A stretch of 26,436 nucleotides of DNA from CAZRHH01 sp964599885. GTDB lineage: Bacteria; Chloroflexota; Dehalococcoidia; DSTF01; JACRBR01. The notes beneath the pieces are model-generated. The model made no database searches. It was given only the letters and a program-made list of their open reading frames with translations, and was not told the DNA's origin. The position numbers were made by a program, and so were the translations under genes. Shown here in pieces: positions 1-8,187 of the stretch (the stretch's first letter is position 1; each line of letters begins with the position of its first letter). The stretch covers positions 1-26,436 of the forward strand of contig CAZRHH010000045.1 of assembly GCA_964599885.1 (NCBI GenBank), in the 5' to 3' direction.

Positions 1-126
1 GTGGCGCTCGGCCGCACCGGCACGCCGGCGGACATCGCCGCGGCCGCGCTGTTCCTCGCCTCGGACGAGGCGGCGTACATCACCGGCCATGTGATGACGA
101 TCGACGGCGGCCTGGTGATGCAATGA
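1..126 (+). CDS. SDR-family reductase, C-terminal fragment (FabG-like)
   Basis: Only the last 41 residues are in the window; the 5' part is cut off. The visible segment has the C-terminal signature of classical short-chain dehydrogenases/reductases: a GRTGTPADIA stretch, then LFLASDEAAYITG, then a DGG motif just before the end. This region follows the active-site Tyr-Lys and packs against the substrate pocket. The stop codon overlaps the nusB start (ATGA at 123-126), so the two are translationally coupled. With acpP two genes downstream, 3-oxoacyl-ACP reductase (FabG) is the most likely role, but other SDR enzymes share this C-terminus and the catalytic residues are not visible. The GTG at position 1 is probably an internal Val codon rather than a start. 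Confidence 0.8.
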   Translation: MALGRTGTPADIAAAALFLASDEAAYITGHVMTIDGGLVMQ

Positions 127-545
127 CGCAGATCAACCCCCGCCGCAAAGCCCGCATCGCCGCGCTGCAGGCCCTGTACGAAGCGGACGTCTCGAGCCAC
201 GAAGCGGCGCCGACACTCGAACGGCTCGTCGTCGATGAGGCGCTCAGCGAGTCGCAGGCGGCGTTCGCGAAGGAACTCGTTTCGGGCGTGCTGAAGCATC
301 GCGACAGCATCGACGACGTCATCCGGCAGGCGGCGCCGCAGTGGCCGGTGGACCAGTTAAGCGCCATCGACAGGAATATCCTTCGTCTTGCGATACGGGA
401 GATCCTCATGAATAATGGGGCGCCGATCCGGGCGGCCATTAACGAGGCCGTTGAGCTCGCGAAGTCGTTCGGTAGCGACAACTCGGCGAAGTTCGTCAAC
501 GGGGTACTTGGTTCCGTTAGCCTTTCACTTGCGGAGAAGCAGTAG
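123..545 (+). CDS. nusB: Transcription antitermination factor NusB
   Basis: The 140-residue product has the usual NusB length and all-helical layout. The N-terminus carries the basic RRKARIAALQALYEAD segment typical of the RNA (boxA) binding helix. The C-terminal half has the family signature DRNILRLAIREI, the I-NEAVELAK-F helix, and a KFVNGVLG ending. NusB binds boxA RNA with NusE (S10) and helps RNA polymerase transcribe rRNA operons without early termination. The ATG overlaps the stop of the preceding reductase (ATGA), and acpP follows 34 bp downstream, so all three probably share a transcript. Nothing unusual is seen. Confidence 0.95.
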   Translation: MTQINPRRKARIAALQALYEADVSSHEAAPTLERLVVDEALSESQAAFAKELVSGVLKHRDSIDDVIRQAAPQWPVDQLSAIDRNILRLAIREILMNNGAPIRAAINEAVELAKSFGSDNSAKFVNGVLGSVSLSLAEKQ

Positions 546-579
546 TCTCACCGCCGCTGCGGCGAAGAGGGAGTAGACA

Positions 580-840
580 GTGCCAAACGTCTTTGAACGG
601 GTGCGCAAGATCATCGTCGACCAGCTTGGCGTCGAGGAAGACCAGGTTGTGCCGAGCGCGTCCTTCGTGGACGACCTCAACGCGGATTCGCTCGATCTCG
701 TCGAGCTGATCATGTCCATGGAAGAAGAGTTCAGCAAGGACGGCAAAACGCTCGAGATCTCCGACGAAGATGCGGAGAAGATCGCTACGGTGCAGGACGC
801 CGTGGACTATCTGAAGGATCTGGGCGTCGAAGACGAATAG
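580..840 (+). CDS. acpP: Acyl carrier protein
   Basis: This is an 86-residue acidic four-helix protein. The phosphopantetheine attachment site is Ser37 in the DSLDLVEL motif, the universal ACP signature, and the third helix shows DEDAEKI. ACP carries growing acyl chains as thioesters for type II fatty acid synthesis. It starts at GTG, supported by a GAGGGAG ribosome binding site about 7 nt upstream (566-572). Compared with the usual form near 78 residues, there is a small insertion before helix III (SKDGKTLEI) and a slightly longer tail. The nearby FabG-like gene fits the role. A strong terminator follows at 868-900. Confidence 0.96.
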   Translation: MPNVFERVRKIIVDQLGVEEDQVVPSASFVDDLNADSLDLVELIMSMEEEFSKDGKTLEISDEDAEKIATVQDAVDYLKDLGVEDE

Positions 841-867
841 CAATCACATGCCAGACGCGCGATGACC

Positions 868-900
868 GCCGCCTTCCCTTCGGGGAAGGCGGCTTTGGTT
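868..900 (+). terminator. Intrinsic terminator after acpP
   Basis: A perfect 11-bp stem (GCCGCCTTCCC 868-878 with GGGAAGGCGGC 883-893) is closed by a stable UUCG tetraloop and followed by TTTGGTTT. It lies 28 bp after the acpP stop and before the tat promoter region, so it should end the reductase-nusB-acpP transcript. Confidence 0.85.
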
Positions 901-941
901 TGCCGGCAAGGAGCGGTTCAGAGGCTCGCGGAGGCCATTCT

Positions 942-970
942 TTGGGTTCGCCTCGGCGGGATCGTACACT
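942..970 (+). promoter_or_regulatory. Candidate promoter of tatBC
   Basis: TTGGGT (942-947) and TACACT (965-970) sit 17 bp apart, a standard sigma-70-type spacing with partial matches to both boxes. The predicted start of transcription (about 976-980) falls at or within a few bases of the tatB ATG at 980. No Shine-Dalgarno sequence precedes that ATG. This suggests a leaderless or nearly leaderless mRNA. The evidence is sequence pattern only. Confidence 0.35.
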
Positions 971-979
971 CTTACTGCT

Positions 980-1492
980 ATGAACTTCATTGGCATCGGT
1001 CCCCTGGAACTTCTTGTCGTGCTTCTCGTCGCGTTGGTCGTCGTCGGACCGGAGCGACTGCCGAAGCTGGCGGCCGACCTCGCCCGCACGATTCGCGAGC
1101 TGCGGAAGTACACGGGCCAGTTCGCCGCCGAATTCACCGATGTGGTCAAGGAGTTCGAGAAGGAGACCGAGGCCGAGCGCGGCCAGTGGAAAGAGATCGG
1201 CGAAGGCCTGAACAGCGCCTCGAAGTCGGTGACAGACGCGACGAAGCCCATCACCGAAGCGGTCGAAGGCGCGCGAGCCGACGCAACGGCAACCGTACCG
1301 GCCAAGCCCTCCTCTTCGGCCACCACGGGCGCACCTGAGGCGGCTCCTTCCGCAGACGTTTCGCACCCGCCCGTGACTCCTAACGGCGCGAACGGCGCAG
1401 CGGCTGCGCCCCCGAACGGCGTCGCCGCAACCGAAACGAACGGCGCCACCGGCAAGCCCGCGGAGCCAGCGCCGGAGACGACGCCCCGATGA
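980..1492 (+). CDS. tatB: Sec-independent translocase subunit TatA/TatB
   Basis: The 170-residue protein has one N-terminal membrane helix (about residues 4-22), a VVGPERLPKL hinge, an amphipathic helix (about 24-60), then a long disordered Ala/Pro/Asn-rich tail with repeated NGA motifs. The GPERLP hinge is more typical of TatB than of TatA, but Chloroflexota-type genomes can use a single TatA/B protein for both roles. With TatC it forms the membrane complex that exports folded proteins bearing twin-arginine signals. The stop overlaps the tatC start (ATGA, 1489-1492), so the two are coupled. The ATG at 980 was chosen because the membrane helix begins right after it. A protein with a Tat-type signal is encoded elsewhere in this window (18374-19561). 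Confidence 0.88.
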   Translation: MNFIGIGPLELLVVLLVALVVVGPERLPKLAADLARTIRELRKYTGQFAAEFTDVVKEFEKETEAERGQWKEIGEGLNSASKSVTDATKPITEAVEGARADATATVPAKPSSSATTGAPEAAPSADVSHPPVTPNGANGAAAAPPNGVAATETNGATGKPAEPAPETTPR

Positions 1493-2271
1493 CGGTGACC
1501 GCACAGCCCGCGAACAGCCGGCCGACCGAGACTGAGGAGAAAGTCCTCACGATCCTCGAACACCTGCAGGAACTGCGGAACCGCGTGATGTGGAGCGCCG
1601 GCGCGCTGATCCTCGGCGTGCTCGTGTCGGTATGGCCACTGACGAAATACGCGATCGAGTTTCTGGTGCAGCCGGCGAAGGATTTCGACGAGAACTTTCA
1701 GCTCCACCAGTTCGAGCTCCTGGAGTACTGGAGCACGTACTTCCGCGTCTCGCTGCTGCTTGGCCTGGCACTGGCGATGCCGATGATCATGTATCAGTTC
1801 CTGGCCTTCGTTGCACCAGGGCTGACGAAGCAAGAGCGGCGCTGGCTCTATCCGATCGTCGCCGGAGCGTCCGCGATGTTCGTGCTGGGCATGGCGTTCG
1901 CGTACTACATCGAACTGCCGCCGGCGCTGGAGTTCTTGCTCGACCCGAACACCGATGATGTCGAAACGACCATCGGCGTGAAAACCTACATCGACACGGT
2001 GACGCGGCTGCTGCTGTTGACGGGACTCGTCTTTCAATTGCCCTTCGTCCTCATGGGGCTGGCAAAGATTGGTGTAGTGACGTCGAAGAAGCTGATCGGC
2101 TGGTGGCGATACGCGATTCTAGGATCGGTGCTCGCCGCCGCCGTCGTGACGCCATCAATTGACCCGGGAACGCAGGCGATCGTCGCCGTACCGATTATCA
2201 TTCTCTACATGCTCGGTGCCGTCTTGGCGAAGCTGGTTGAAGGCAACAGCTTCATCGCTGCACGGCGGTAG
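1489..2271 (+). CDS. tatC: Sec-independent translocase subunit TatC
   Basis: This 260-residue polytopic membrane protein has the six hydrophobic segments expected for TatC. Family markers are visible: EHLQELRNR in the cytoplasmic N-terminus (residues 24-32), part of the twin-arginine signal binding site, and FVAPGLTKQERRW in the loop after the second helix, with the conserved Glu. TatC recognises the signal peptide and recruits TatA/B to open the export path. It is translationally coupled to the upstream tatA/B gene. The next gene is convergent, 26 bp away. There is no second tatA-type gene nearby. Confidence 0.95.
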   Translation: MTVTAQPANSRPTETEEKVLTILEHLQELRNRVMWSAGALILGVLVSVWPLTKYAIEFLVQPAKDFDENFQLHQFELLEYWSTYFRVSLLLGLALAMPMIMYQFLAFVAPGLTKQERRWLYPIVAGASAMFVLGMAFAYYIELPPALEFLLDPNTDDVETTIGVKTYIDTVTRLLLLTGLVFQLPFVLMGLAKIGVVTSKKLIGWWRYAILGSVLAAAVVTPSIDPGTQAIVAVPIIILYMLGAVLAKLVEGNSFIAARR

Positions 2272-2297
2272 ACGCTCCGTCCCACCACCAACCCACG

Positions 2298-2942
2298 TTA
2301 CGGCTTGAGAATCTCGGCCAACGCCGCGTGGCCGGCTTCGCGCGCCATGTCGGCGGCGGTCTTGCCGTCGTCCGACCGCAGCGAGACATCGGCGGCGCTG
2401 GCGAGGAACAGGTCCGCCAACATACGGTCACCCGCCATCGCCGCGGCGTGGAGCACCGTATATCCGCCCTGCTGCCGCGCGTTCACGTCCGCGCCGGCGG
2501 CGATCAGCGCCGCGCAGATGCCCTGCTGACGGGACGCGGCGGCGCTATGCAGCGGCGTCACGCGCAGCGCGTTGCGCGCGACTTCGCCTGGCGCGGCGCC
2601 TCGCGCGAGCAGCGCCTTCACGACGTCCTCGCGCGCAAAGAACGCGGCGAGATGCATCGGCGTGAAGCCGTCAGGCGACCACGCATCGAGCAGCGACGGG
2701 TCGTCGTGCGTCAGCTCGTTCACGCGGCCAGCACGGCCGACCGCCGCCGCCTCGAAGATGTCCAGGTCCGCCGCGTGCGCCAGCAGCACCGGCATAATCT
2801 CGCTCTTGCCCGTATACATCGCAAACAGCACCGGCGAGACGCCCGCGTCGTTGCGCTCGTTGAGCGCGCCCGGCTGCTCGGCGAGTCGCGCGACCGTCGC
2901 GAGGTCGCCCGCGGCGATCGCGTCGAAGATCGATGCTGACAT
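2298..2942 (-). CDS. Ankyrin-repeat protein
   Basis: This 214-residue protein consists almost wholly of ankyrin repeats. Clear units are DGFTPMHLAA (about residues 91-116), RVTPLHSAA with GADVNAR (about 127-157), GGYTVLHAAA (about 159-189) and DGKTAADMA (about 192-213). Two degenerate units occupy residues 1-90. There is no signal peptide or membrane helix, so it is probably cytosolic. Ankyrin repeats bind protein partners; no enzymatic domain is attached and the partner cannot be predicted. The start is supported by a purine-rich GGGGGAAGGA site just upstream of the ATG. It is convergent with tatC and divergent from the glycosylase operon, so it is probably a single-gene unit. Confidence 0.88.
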   Translation of the reverse strand: MSASIFDAIAAGDLATVARLAEQPGALNERNDAGVSPVLFAMYTGKSEIMPVLLAHAADLDIFEAAAVGRAGRVNELTHDDPSLLDAWSPDGFTPMHLAAFFAREDVVKALLARGAAPGEVARNALRVTPLHSAAASRQQGICAALIAAGADVNARQQGGYTVLHAAAMAGDRMLADLFLASAADVSLRSDDGKTAADMAREAGHAALAEILKP

Positions 2943-3355
2943 TGACGTGTCCTTCCCCCGCCGCGCGTCGACACTGAGTGTCTGATTTCGGGGCGCATCT
3001 GCGCAACCGCCGGCACGGCTACCCGGCGGCCACCCCCTGATGGCCGTTATGTCACCACTATACGATCACCTGATCGATCACCTCAGCCTGAGGCTAGTTG
3101 CGCCCGCCTCGCTGTGGTACTATCGCGCCAAGGGTGGCGAGGGTGAATCTGCCTGATTCGCCCCGTCGGCGCTTTGCGACGCGTGCGAGCGGCGTGCCGG
3201 GCCATTCGCGGCGCGATGGCCGCTTCGGTCGGCGCTCGGCACATCCTCGCTGTTCGTGCATTCGGGCCGCAGCGGCTCGATCGCTCGCTCATCGCCGGTG
3301 CCGCACAACGATAACGCGCTGCCGCGCCGGCGGACACAGGCAGAAAGTGTTGAGC
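2943..3355. other. Intergenic region with operator-like repeats and promoter
   Basis: This 413-bp gap separates the divergent ankyrin and glycosylase genes. It holds an 8-bp direct repeat CGATCACC (3063-3070 and 3075-3082, 12-bp period), immediately followed by the perfect palindrome CCTCAGCCTGAGG (3081-3093). Just after these comes an extended -10-like sequence (3115-3123). The remaining leader (about 3130-3355) is open in the glycosylase frame but encodes an Arg-rich, low-complexity stretch unlike the enzyme family, so I treat it as untranslated. No tRNA or recognisable RNA element is seen. Confidence 0.5.
3115..3123 (+). promoter_or_regulatory. Candidate extended -10 promoter for udg-rnj-ftsK
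   Basis: TGG followed by TACTAT (3118-3123) matches the extended -10 form TGn-TAnnAT. No good -35 lies at 16-18 bp, which extended -10 promoters tolerate. The same TACTAT hexamer is used in the stronger candidate promoter at 10808-10837. Transcription from here would give a leader of roughly 225 nt. Confidence 0.35.
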
Positions 3356-4081
3356 ATGGATGCACTGGACAAGCGCCGCGCCCTCGCTATGGTGGCGAAG
3401 ACTGTCGCCGGCTGCCGCGACTGCGGCCTCTGCGCCACACGGACGAACACCGTACCGGGTGAAGGCAGCGCCGAAGCGCAAATCATGTTCATCGGCGAGG
3501 GCCCCGGCTTCTACGAGGACCAGCAGGGACGCCCATTCGTCGGCGCGTCTGGCAAGTTTCTCGACTCGCTGCTGACGTCGATCGGGCTCGATCGCCGCAC
3601 GGTATTCATCGCGAACGTCGTGAAATGCCGGCCGCCGGACAACCGCGACCCGCAGCCGGACGAGATCGCCGCCTGCGGGAAGCATCTCGACGAGCAGATC
3701 AGCGTCATTCAGCCGAAGGTGATCGTCACCCTCGGGCGCCATTCAATGCAGCGCTACTTTCCCGGTGAATCGATCGGCAAGGTACACGGCCAGCCGCGCC
3801 GAAAGGGCGAGATCATCGTCGTGCCGATGTATCACCCGGCGGCGGCGCTCCATCAGGGCAGCCTGCGCAATGTGATCGAAGCGGACTTCCGGAAGCTGCC
3901 GGACTTGCTGTCGCGCATCCTGAGCAACGGCGCTGCTCCTGCGCCTTCGGCAGCGGCGCCCGTGCCCGCGCATCTGCGCAAGCAAGAGAGCGCGCCTTCA
4001 AACGCAACTGAGCGGGCGGCGGCAACACCGTCCGCGGAAAAGCCGCAAGCCGAGGCGCAGCAACAGATGCGGCTCTTGTAA
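3356..4081 (+). CDS. Family 4 (Fe-S) uracil-DNA glycosylase
   Basis: Starting at the ATG at 3356 the product is 241 residues. It carries the family-4 glycosylase features: four iron-sulfur cysteines (C20, C23, C91, C107), motif 1 GEGPG (47-51) with the downstream QGRPFVG, the NVVKCRPPDNRDP segment (87-99), and the C-terminal MYHPAA motif. These enzymes remove uracil from DNA as the first step of base excision repair. The frame stays open upstream to 3098, but that extension is Arg-rich and not family-like, so it was rejected. The last 50 or so residues are an Ala/Pro/Glu/Gln-rich disordered tail ending in QMRLL (4064-4078), which resembles a sliding-clamp binding pentapeptide. RNase J starts 8 bp downstream, suggesting one operon. 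Confidence 0.92.
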   Translation: MDALDKRRALAMVAKTVAGCRDCGLCATRTNTVPGEGSAEAQIMFIGEGPGFYEDQQGRPFVGASGKFLDSLLTSIGLDRRTVFIANVVKCRPPDNRDPQPDEIAACGKHLDEQISVIQPKVIVTLGRHSMQRYFPGESIGKVHGQPRRKGEIIVVPMYHPAAALHQGSLRNVIEADFRKLPDLLSRILSNGAAPAPSAAAPVPAHLRKQESAPSNATERAAATPSAEKPQAEAQQQMRLL

Positions 4082-4089
4082 AGGACGCT

Positions 4090-5745
4090 ATGACCACAGA
4101 CACACCATTGCGCGTCATCCCGCTGGGCGGGCTTGGTGAAATCGGCAAGAACATGATGCTCTTCGAGTACGGTGACGACGTCATCGCCGTCGATTGCGGA
4201 CTGATGTTCCCGACGGAAGAGATGCTCGGCGTCGACCTCGTGATCCCGAACGTCTCGTATCTGCTCGAGAACCGTAAGAACTTGCGAGCGATCTTCATCA
4301 CCCACGGCCACGAGGACCACACGGGCGCACTCCCCTACATCCTCAAGCAGATGAACGTCCCCGTGTACTGCACGCCGCTCGCCCACGGCCTGATCAGCGT
4401 GAAGCTGAAGGAAGCGCGCCTGCTGGCAAGCACCGATCTCCGCGAGATCCGCGTCGGCGACAGCGTCACCGAGGGGCCGTTCACGCTCGAACCGTTCCAG
4501 GTGGCACACAGCATCCCCGACTCGGTCGGCTATGCGATCCGCACGCCACTGGGCACATGCGTACACACGGGCGACTTCAAGCTCGACCACACGCCCGTGA
4601 TGGGGCAATCGACCGACCTCGCGCGGCTCGCGCAACTGGGTGACGAAGGCGTGCTGCTGCTCTGCGCCGACTCCACCTACGCCGAGGTGCCCGGCTACAC
4701 GCCGTCGGAGCAGCTCGTCGGTGAGGCGATCCTGGCGCTGATGGCCAAGGCCGAGGGTCGCGTCATCGTGACAACGTTCGCGTCGCTGATCGCGCGTGTC
4801 CAGCTTGTCTTCGATGCGGCGGAAACCACCGGACGGCGCGTCTTCATCACCGGCCGCAGCATGATCGACAACACAAACATGGCGATCGAGCGGGGGTACC
4901 TGCGCGCGCCTGAGGGCATGCTGGTCAGCGTGCGCGAGCTGCCCAACGTGCCCCACGAGAAGCTGGCGATCATCACGACGGGCAGCCAGGGCGAGCCAAC
5001 GTCGGCGCTCACACGGATGGCCAACCAGGATCACCAACACGTGAAAATCGTCGAGGGCGACACAGTGATCTTGTCCGCATCGGCGGTGCCGGGGAACGAG
5101 GCGCTGGTGCATCGCACCGTCGACAACTTGTTCAAACTCGGCGCGAACGTCCTGTACAACCGGATCGCTGACGTCCACGTGCGCGGCCACGCCGGCCAGG
5201 AAGAACTGAAAATCGTCCAGTCGCTTGTGCGGCCGAAGTACTTCGTGCCGGTGCATGGCGAATACCGGCACATGGTGCATCACGCCCAGCTCGCGGAATC
5301 GCTGAACCAGGGAACGGAATCATTCGTGATGACCGACGGCGACGTGCTCGAGCTATCATCGTCAGGCGCCGAGTTCGGCGACCGGATCGACGCCGACTAC
5401 GTCTACGTGGACGGGATCGGCGTCGGCGACGTGGATCACGTCGTGTTGCGCGACCGCAAGCACCTGGCGTCGGATGGTATGGTCGTCGTCATCCTCGCCA
5501 TGGAGAAGCAGACCGGGCGACTTGCCGGACGACCGGAGGTGGTGTCGCGCGGCTTCGCGGACATGGACGAACGCGACGACCTGCTCGAACGCACGCGCGA
5601 CCAGGTGATGAAATCGTTGGAAGGCGCAGATCACATCGTCGAGTGGGGAGCCGTACACACGCAGGTGAAGGAAGCGGTAGCCAAGTTCCTGTACGACGAG
5701 ACGCGGCGGCGGCCGATGATTCTTCCCGTCGCGATGGAGGTGTAG
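4090..5745 (+). CDS. rnj: Ribonuclease J
   Basis: This 551-residue protein is a metallo-beta-lactamase/beta-CASP ribonuclease of normal length. The zinc-binding signature HGHEDH is at residues 72-77. Further family motifs are HTGDFKLD near 160, the beta-CASP ITTGSQGEP segment near 300, and PVHGEYRHM near 390. RNase J combines 5'-3' exonuclease and endonuclease activity and is central to mRNA decay and rRNA maturation in bacteria lacking RNase E-type decay. The start follows AAGGAC with a short spacer. ftsK begins 1 bp after its stop, so the two are tightly coupled. The rnj-ftsK order is also known in Actinobacteria and Firmicutes. Confidence 0.95.
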   Translation: MTTDTPLRVIPLGGLGEIGKNMMLFEYGDDVIAVDCGLMFPTEEMLGVDLVIPNVSYLLENRKNLRAIFITHGHEDHTGALPYILKQMNVPVYCTPLAHGLISVKLKEARLLASTDLREIRVGDSVTEGPFTLEPFQVAHSIPDSVGYAIRTPLGTCVHTGDFKLDHTPVMGQSTDLARLAQLGDEGVLLLCADSTYAEVPGYTPSEQLVGEAILALMAKAEGRVIVTTFASLIARVQLVFDAAETTGRRVFITGRSMIDNTNMAIERGYLRAPEGMLVSVRELPNVPHEKLAIITTGSQGEPTSALTRMANQDHQHVKIVEGDTVILSASAVPGNEALVHRTVDNLFKLGANVLYNRIADVHVRGHAGQEELKIVQSLVRPKYFVPVHGEYRHMVHHAQLAESLNQGTESFVMTDGDVLELSSSGAEFGDRIDADYVYVDGIGVGDVDHVVLRDRKHLASDGMVVVILAMEKQTGRLAGRPEVVSRGFADMDERDDLLERTRDQVMKSLEGADHIVEWGAVHTQVKEAVAKFLYDETRRRPMILPVAMEV

Positions 5746-5746
5746 C

Positions 5747-8137
5747 GTGGCCGCAAGAACGCGCGCCAAGCCCGCACGCCCGAAAGGCGCCAGGACGCCC
5801 GCGAAGGCCGTCGGCAGGCGCCGCGGCGGGCAGTCGCCGTGGACCACCGTGCATGATCTGCTCATCCGGCGCGAGAGCATCGGCGTCGCGCTGATCCTGC
5901 TTGCCGTGCTGGCCGTGCCGTGGCTGGTGCCGTTCACGTCCGGCCTCGCCGATGCGCGGAATAGCTTCGTCGAAACGTTCGGACTGCTGATCTTCGGGTG
6001 GATCGCTCTGCTCCTGTACGCCGGCTGGCTGGTGATCCGCGATGAGCATCACCGGTTGTGGGCGCACTGGCGGCCCTGGGCGATCGGCCTCGCCGCCGGC
6101 GCGTTCCTCAGCGGCTTCTTCGGATTCTTTACGCCCGGCTGGGGGCTCGGCGATGTGTCGATGTCGGAACACACGCTCGGCGGCGACCTGGGGCACCGTC
6201 TCGCCGGCAACCCGCTGGGTGTGCTGGTCTGGCTCCTCGCCGGCATCACGGCGTTCGCGCTCGCGTTCCCGGCGATGGCCAGCAGCGGCGTGCAGAGCGC
6301 GCCGGTGTACGCGCGCACCGCGTGGGACTGGCGACTGCCTCATCGGGCCGCCCGCTCGGCGCGCAAGTCGTTCGAATTCATCTTCCCCACCAAGCCGGCG
6401 CCGACCGGCTCCGTGCAGGTACCGATCGACTCGGCGATGTGGGCGCGCGGCTCCGGCGCGGTTGCCGAAGCTGACGAAGACATCGAAGAAGAAGATGACG
6501 CGCCCGTGCAAGCAGAACTCTTTCCCGAGCTCGACGAAGAAGCGGACGGCGACGAAGGTGTCGTCGTCGACGAGCTGGGCAAGCGCCGTTCGCGCGATGG
6601 CTGGCACCTCCCCGCGATGGATCTACTCGTCGATAAGGCGCCCGTCGAGATCGATACAGCACCCAACGCGCAACGCGCGGCGCTGATCGAAGAGACGCTC
6701 GCCAGCTTTGGCGTCGATGCGAAGGTCGTGCAGGTCAACGAGGGGCCGACCGTCACGCAGTTCGGCATCGAGCCGGGCTGGGAAGTGAAAACGCGCACGG
6801 TCATCGAGCGCGACAGGGAGAACAAGCCCGTACTCGACAAGGACGGGCGCCAAAAGACGCGCGTCGAGGAAGTCTCGCGCACGCGCGTGCGCGTGCAGCA
6901 GATCACGTCGCTCGCGAACGACATGGCGCTGGCGCTCGCCGCGCCTTCGATCCGCATCGAGGCGCCGGTGCCGGGCAAGCCGGTACTGGGCATCGAAGTG
7001 CCGAACGCCAGCAAGTCGCTCGTGACGCTGAAGAGCGTCGTGCAGAGCAATCACTTCCAGCGCGCCGGCACGAAGAGCAAGCTGTCGCTGGCGCTCGGGC
7101 AGAGCGTGTCGGGCGAGCCGATCGTCGCCGATCTGGCGAAGATGCCGCACTTGCTCATCGCCGGCACCACCGGCTCCGGCAAGTCGGTCTGCATGAACGC
7201 GATCATCTCCTGCATCCTCATGCACGCCTCGCCGGCTGAAGTGCGCTTCGTGATGATCGACCCAAAACGCGTCGAACTCTCCGCATTCGCACCGATACCG
7301 CACCTCGCGTTCTCGAACATCGTCGTCGATATGGACAAGGTCGTCGGCACGCTGCAGGCAGTGATCCACGAGATGGAGGCACGCTACCGGAAGTTCGCCG
7401 CCATCGCCGTGCGCAACATCGACGGCTACAACCGCAGCCCGCGCGCGGCCGACAAGCTGCCGTACTGGGTCGTCATCATCGACGAACTGGCCGACCTGAT
7501 GATGGCGGCACCGTTCGAGGTCGAGCGGCAGATCTGCCGGCTGGCGCAGCTCGCGCGCGCGACGGGCATCCATCTCGTCGTGGCGACGCAACGGCCGTCC
7601 GTCGATGTCATCACCGGTCTGATCAAGGCGAACTTCCCGACGCGGATCGCGTTCGCCGTCAGCTCGCAGGTGGACTCGCGCACGATTCTCGACATGGCGG
7701 GCGCCGAGAAGCTGCTCGGGCGCGGTGACATGCTGTACATGGCACCGGACGCCGCCAAGCCGAAGCGCTTGCAGGGCGTCTACGTGTCCGACGAAGAGAT
7801 CGAGCGGCTGGTGGAGTTCTGGACGCAGGATCGCTTCGCCGGCATCGACCGGCCGACGTTCGACCACCTGTACGACGAAGCGAAAGCGGAACTCGAGCAG
7901 GAGGGCGCCACCGACGACATGTTCGATCGCGCGAAGGAGCTGGCGTACGAACACAACCGGATCAGCACGTCGCTGCTACAGCGACGCCTCCGCATCGGCT
8001 ATCCGCGCGCCGCACGGCTGGTGGATATGCTCGAAGAAGCGGGCGTCATCGGCCCGGCCGAGGGTGGCGGCTCCCGCGAAGTCTTCGCACGAGACGACGC
8101 TCGCGCCGGCGAGGAGCCGGAAGAGTTGCGCTTCTAG
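5747..8137 (+). CDS. ftsK: DNA translocase FtsK/SpoIIIE
   Basis: The 796-residue protein has four N-terminal membrane helices (about 45-63, 75-97, 111-129, 155-176) after a basic leader, then an acidic linker (about 240-280), then the motor. The motor shows the alpha-domain segment IEPGWEVKTR, Walker A GTTGSGKS (473-480), the DPKRVEL motif, Walker B VVIIDE (575-580) and ATQRPSVDVITG. It ends with a winged-helix gamma domain (about 720-785), which reads orientation sequences on DNA. It pumps chromosomal DNA through the closing septum. The GTG start has a GGAGG site 6 nt upstream (5736-5740) within the end of rnj. The length is close to SpoIIIE, with no long Pro/Gln linker as in E. coli FtsK. 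Confidence 0.96.
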   Translation: MAARTRAKPARPKGARTPAKAVGRRRGGQSPWTTVHDLLIRRESIGVALILLAVLAVPWLVPFTSGLADARNSFVETFGLLIFGWIALLLYAGWLVIRDEHHRLWAHWRPWAIGLAAGAFLSGFFGFFTPGWGLGDVSMSEHTLGGDLGHRLAGNPLGVLVWLLAGITAFALAFPAMASSGVQSAPVYARTAWDWRLPHRAARSARKSFEFIFPTKPAPTGSVQVPIDSAMWARGSGAVAEADEDIEEEDDAPVQAELFPELDEEADGDEGVVVDELGKRRSRDGWHLPAMDLLVDKAPVEIDTAPNAQRAALIEETLASFGVDAKVVQVNEGPTVTQFGIEPGWEVKTRTVIERDRENKPVLDKDGRQKTRVEEVSRTRVRVQQITSLANDMALALAAPSIRIEAPVPGKPVLGIEVPNASKSLVTLKSVVQSNHFQRAGTKSKLSLALGQSVSGEPIVADLAKMPHLLIAGTTGSGKSVCMNAIISCILMHASPAEVRFVMIDPKRVELSAFAPIPHLAFSNIVVDMDKVVGTLQAVIHEMEARYRKFAAIAVRNIDGYNRSPRAADKLPYWVVIIDELADLMMAAPFEVERQICRLAQLARATGIHLVVATQRPSVDVITGLIKANFPTRIAFAVSSQVDSRTILDMAGAEKLLGRGDMLYMAPDAAKPKRLQGVYVSDEEIERLVEFWTQDRFAGIDRPTFDHLYDEAKAELEQEGATDDMFDRAKELAYEHNRISTSLLQRRLRIGYPRAARLVDMLEEAGVIGPAEGGGSREVFARDDARAGEEPEELRF

Positions 8138-8187
8138 CGCGTGACGGCACGTAGCCGAACAGAGCTACACCAGCCCCGACGCCCGGC

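Noticed and set aside
3098..3355. N-terminal extension of the glycosylase
   Set aside because: The 86 extra residues are Arg-rich and unlike the family, and the frame begins at a TTG that overlaps the promoter region.
3853..5283. Long 476-codon open frame antisense to RNase J
   Set aside because: It lies wholly opposite well-supported rnj and udg genes, its product is His/Arg/Val-rich without motifs, and long antisense frames are expected from GC-rich codon bias.
6623..7954. 443-codon open frame antisense to ftsK
   Set aside because: It is a shadow of the FtsK motor domain, which carries Walker A and B motifs on the plus strand.
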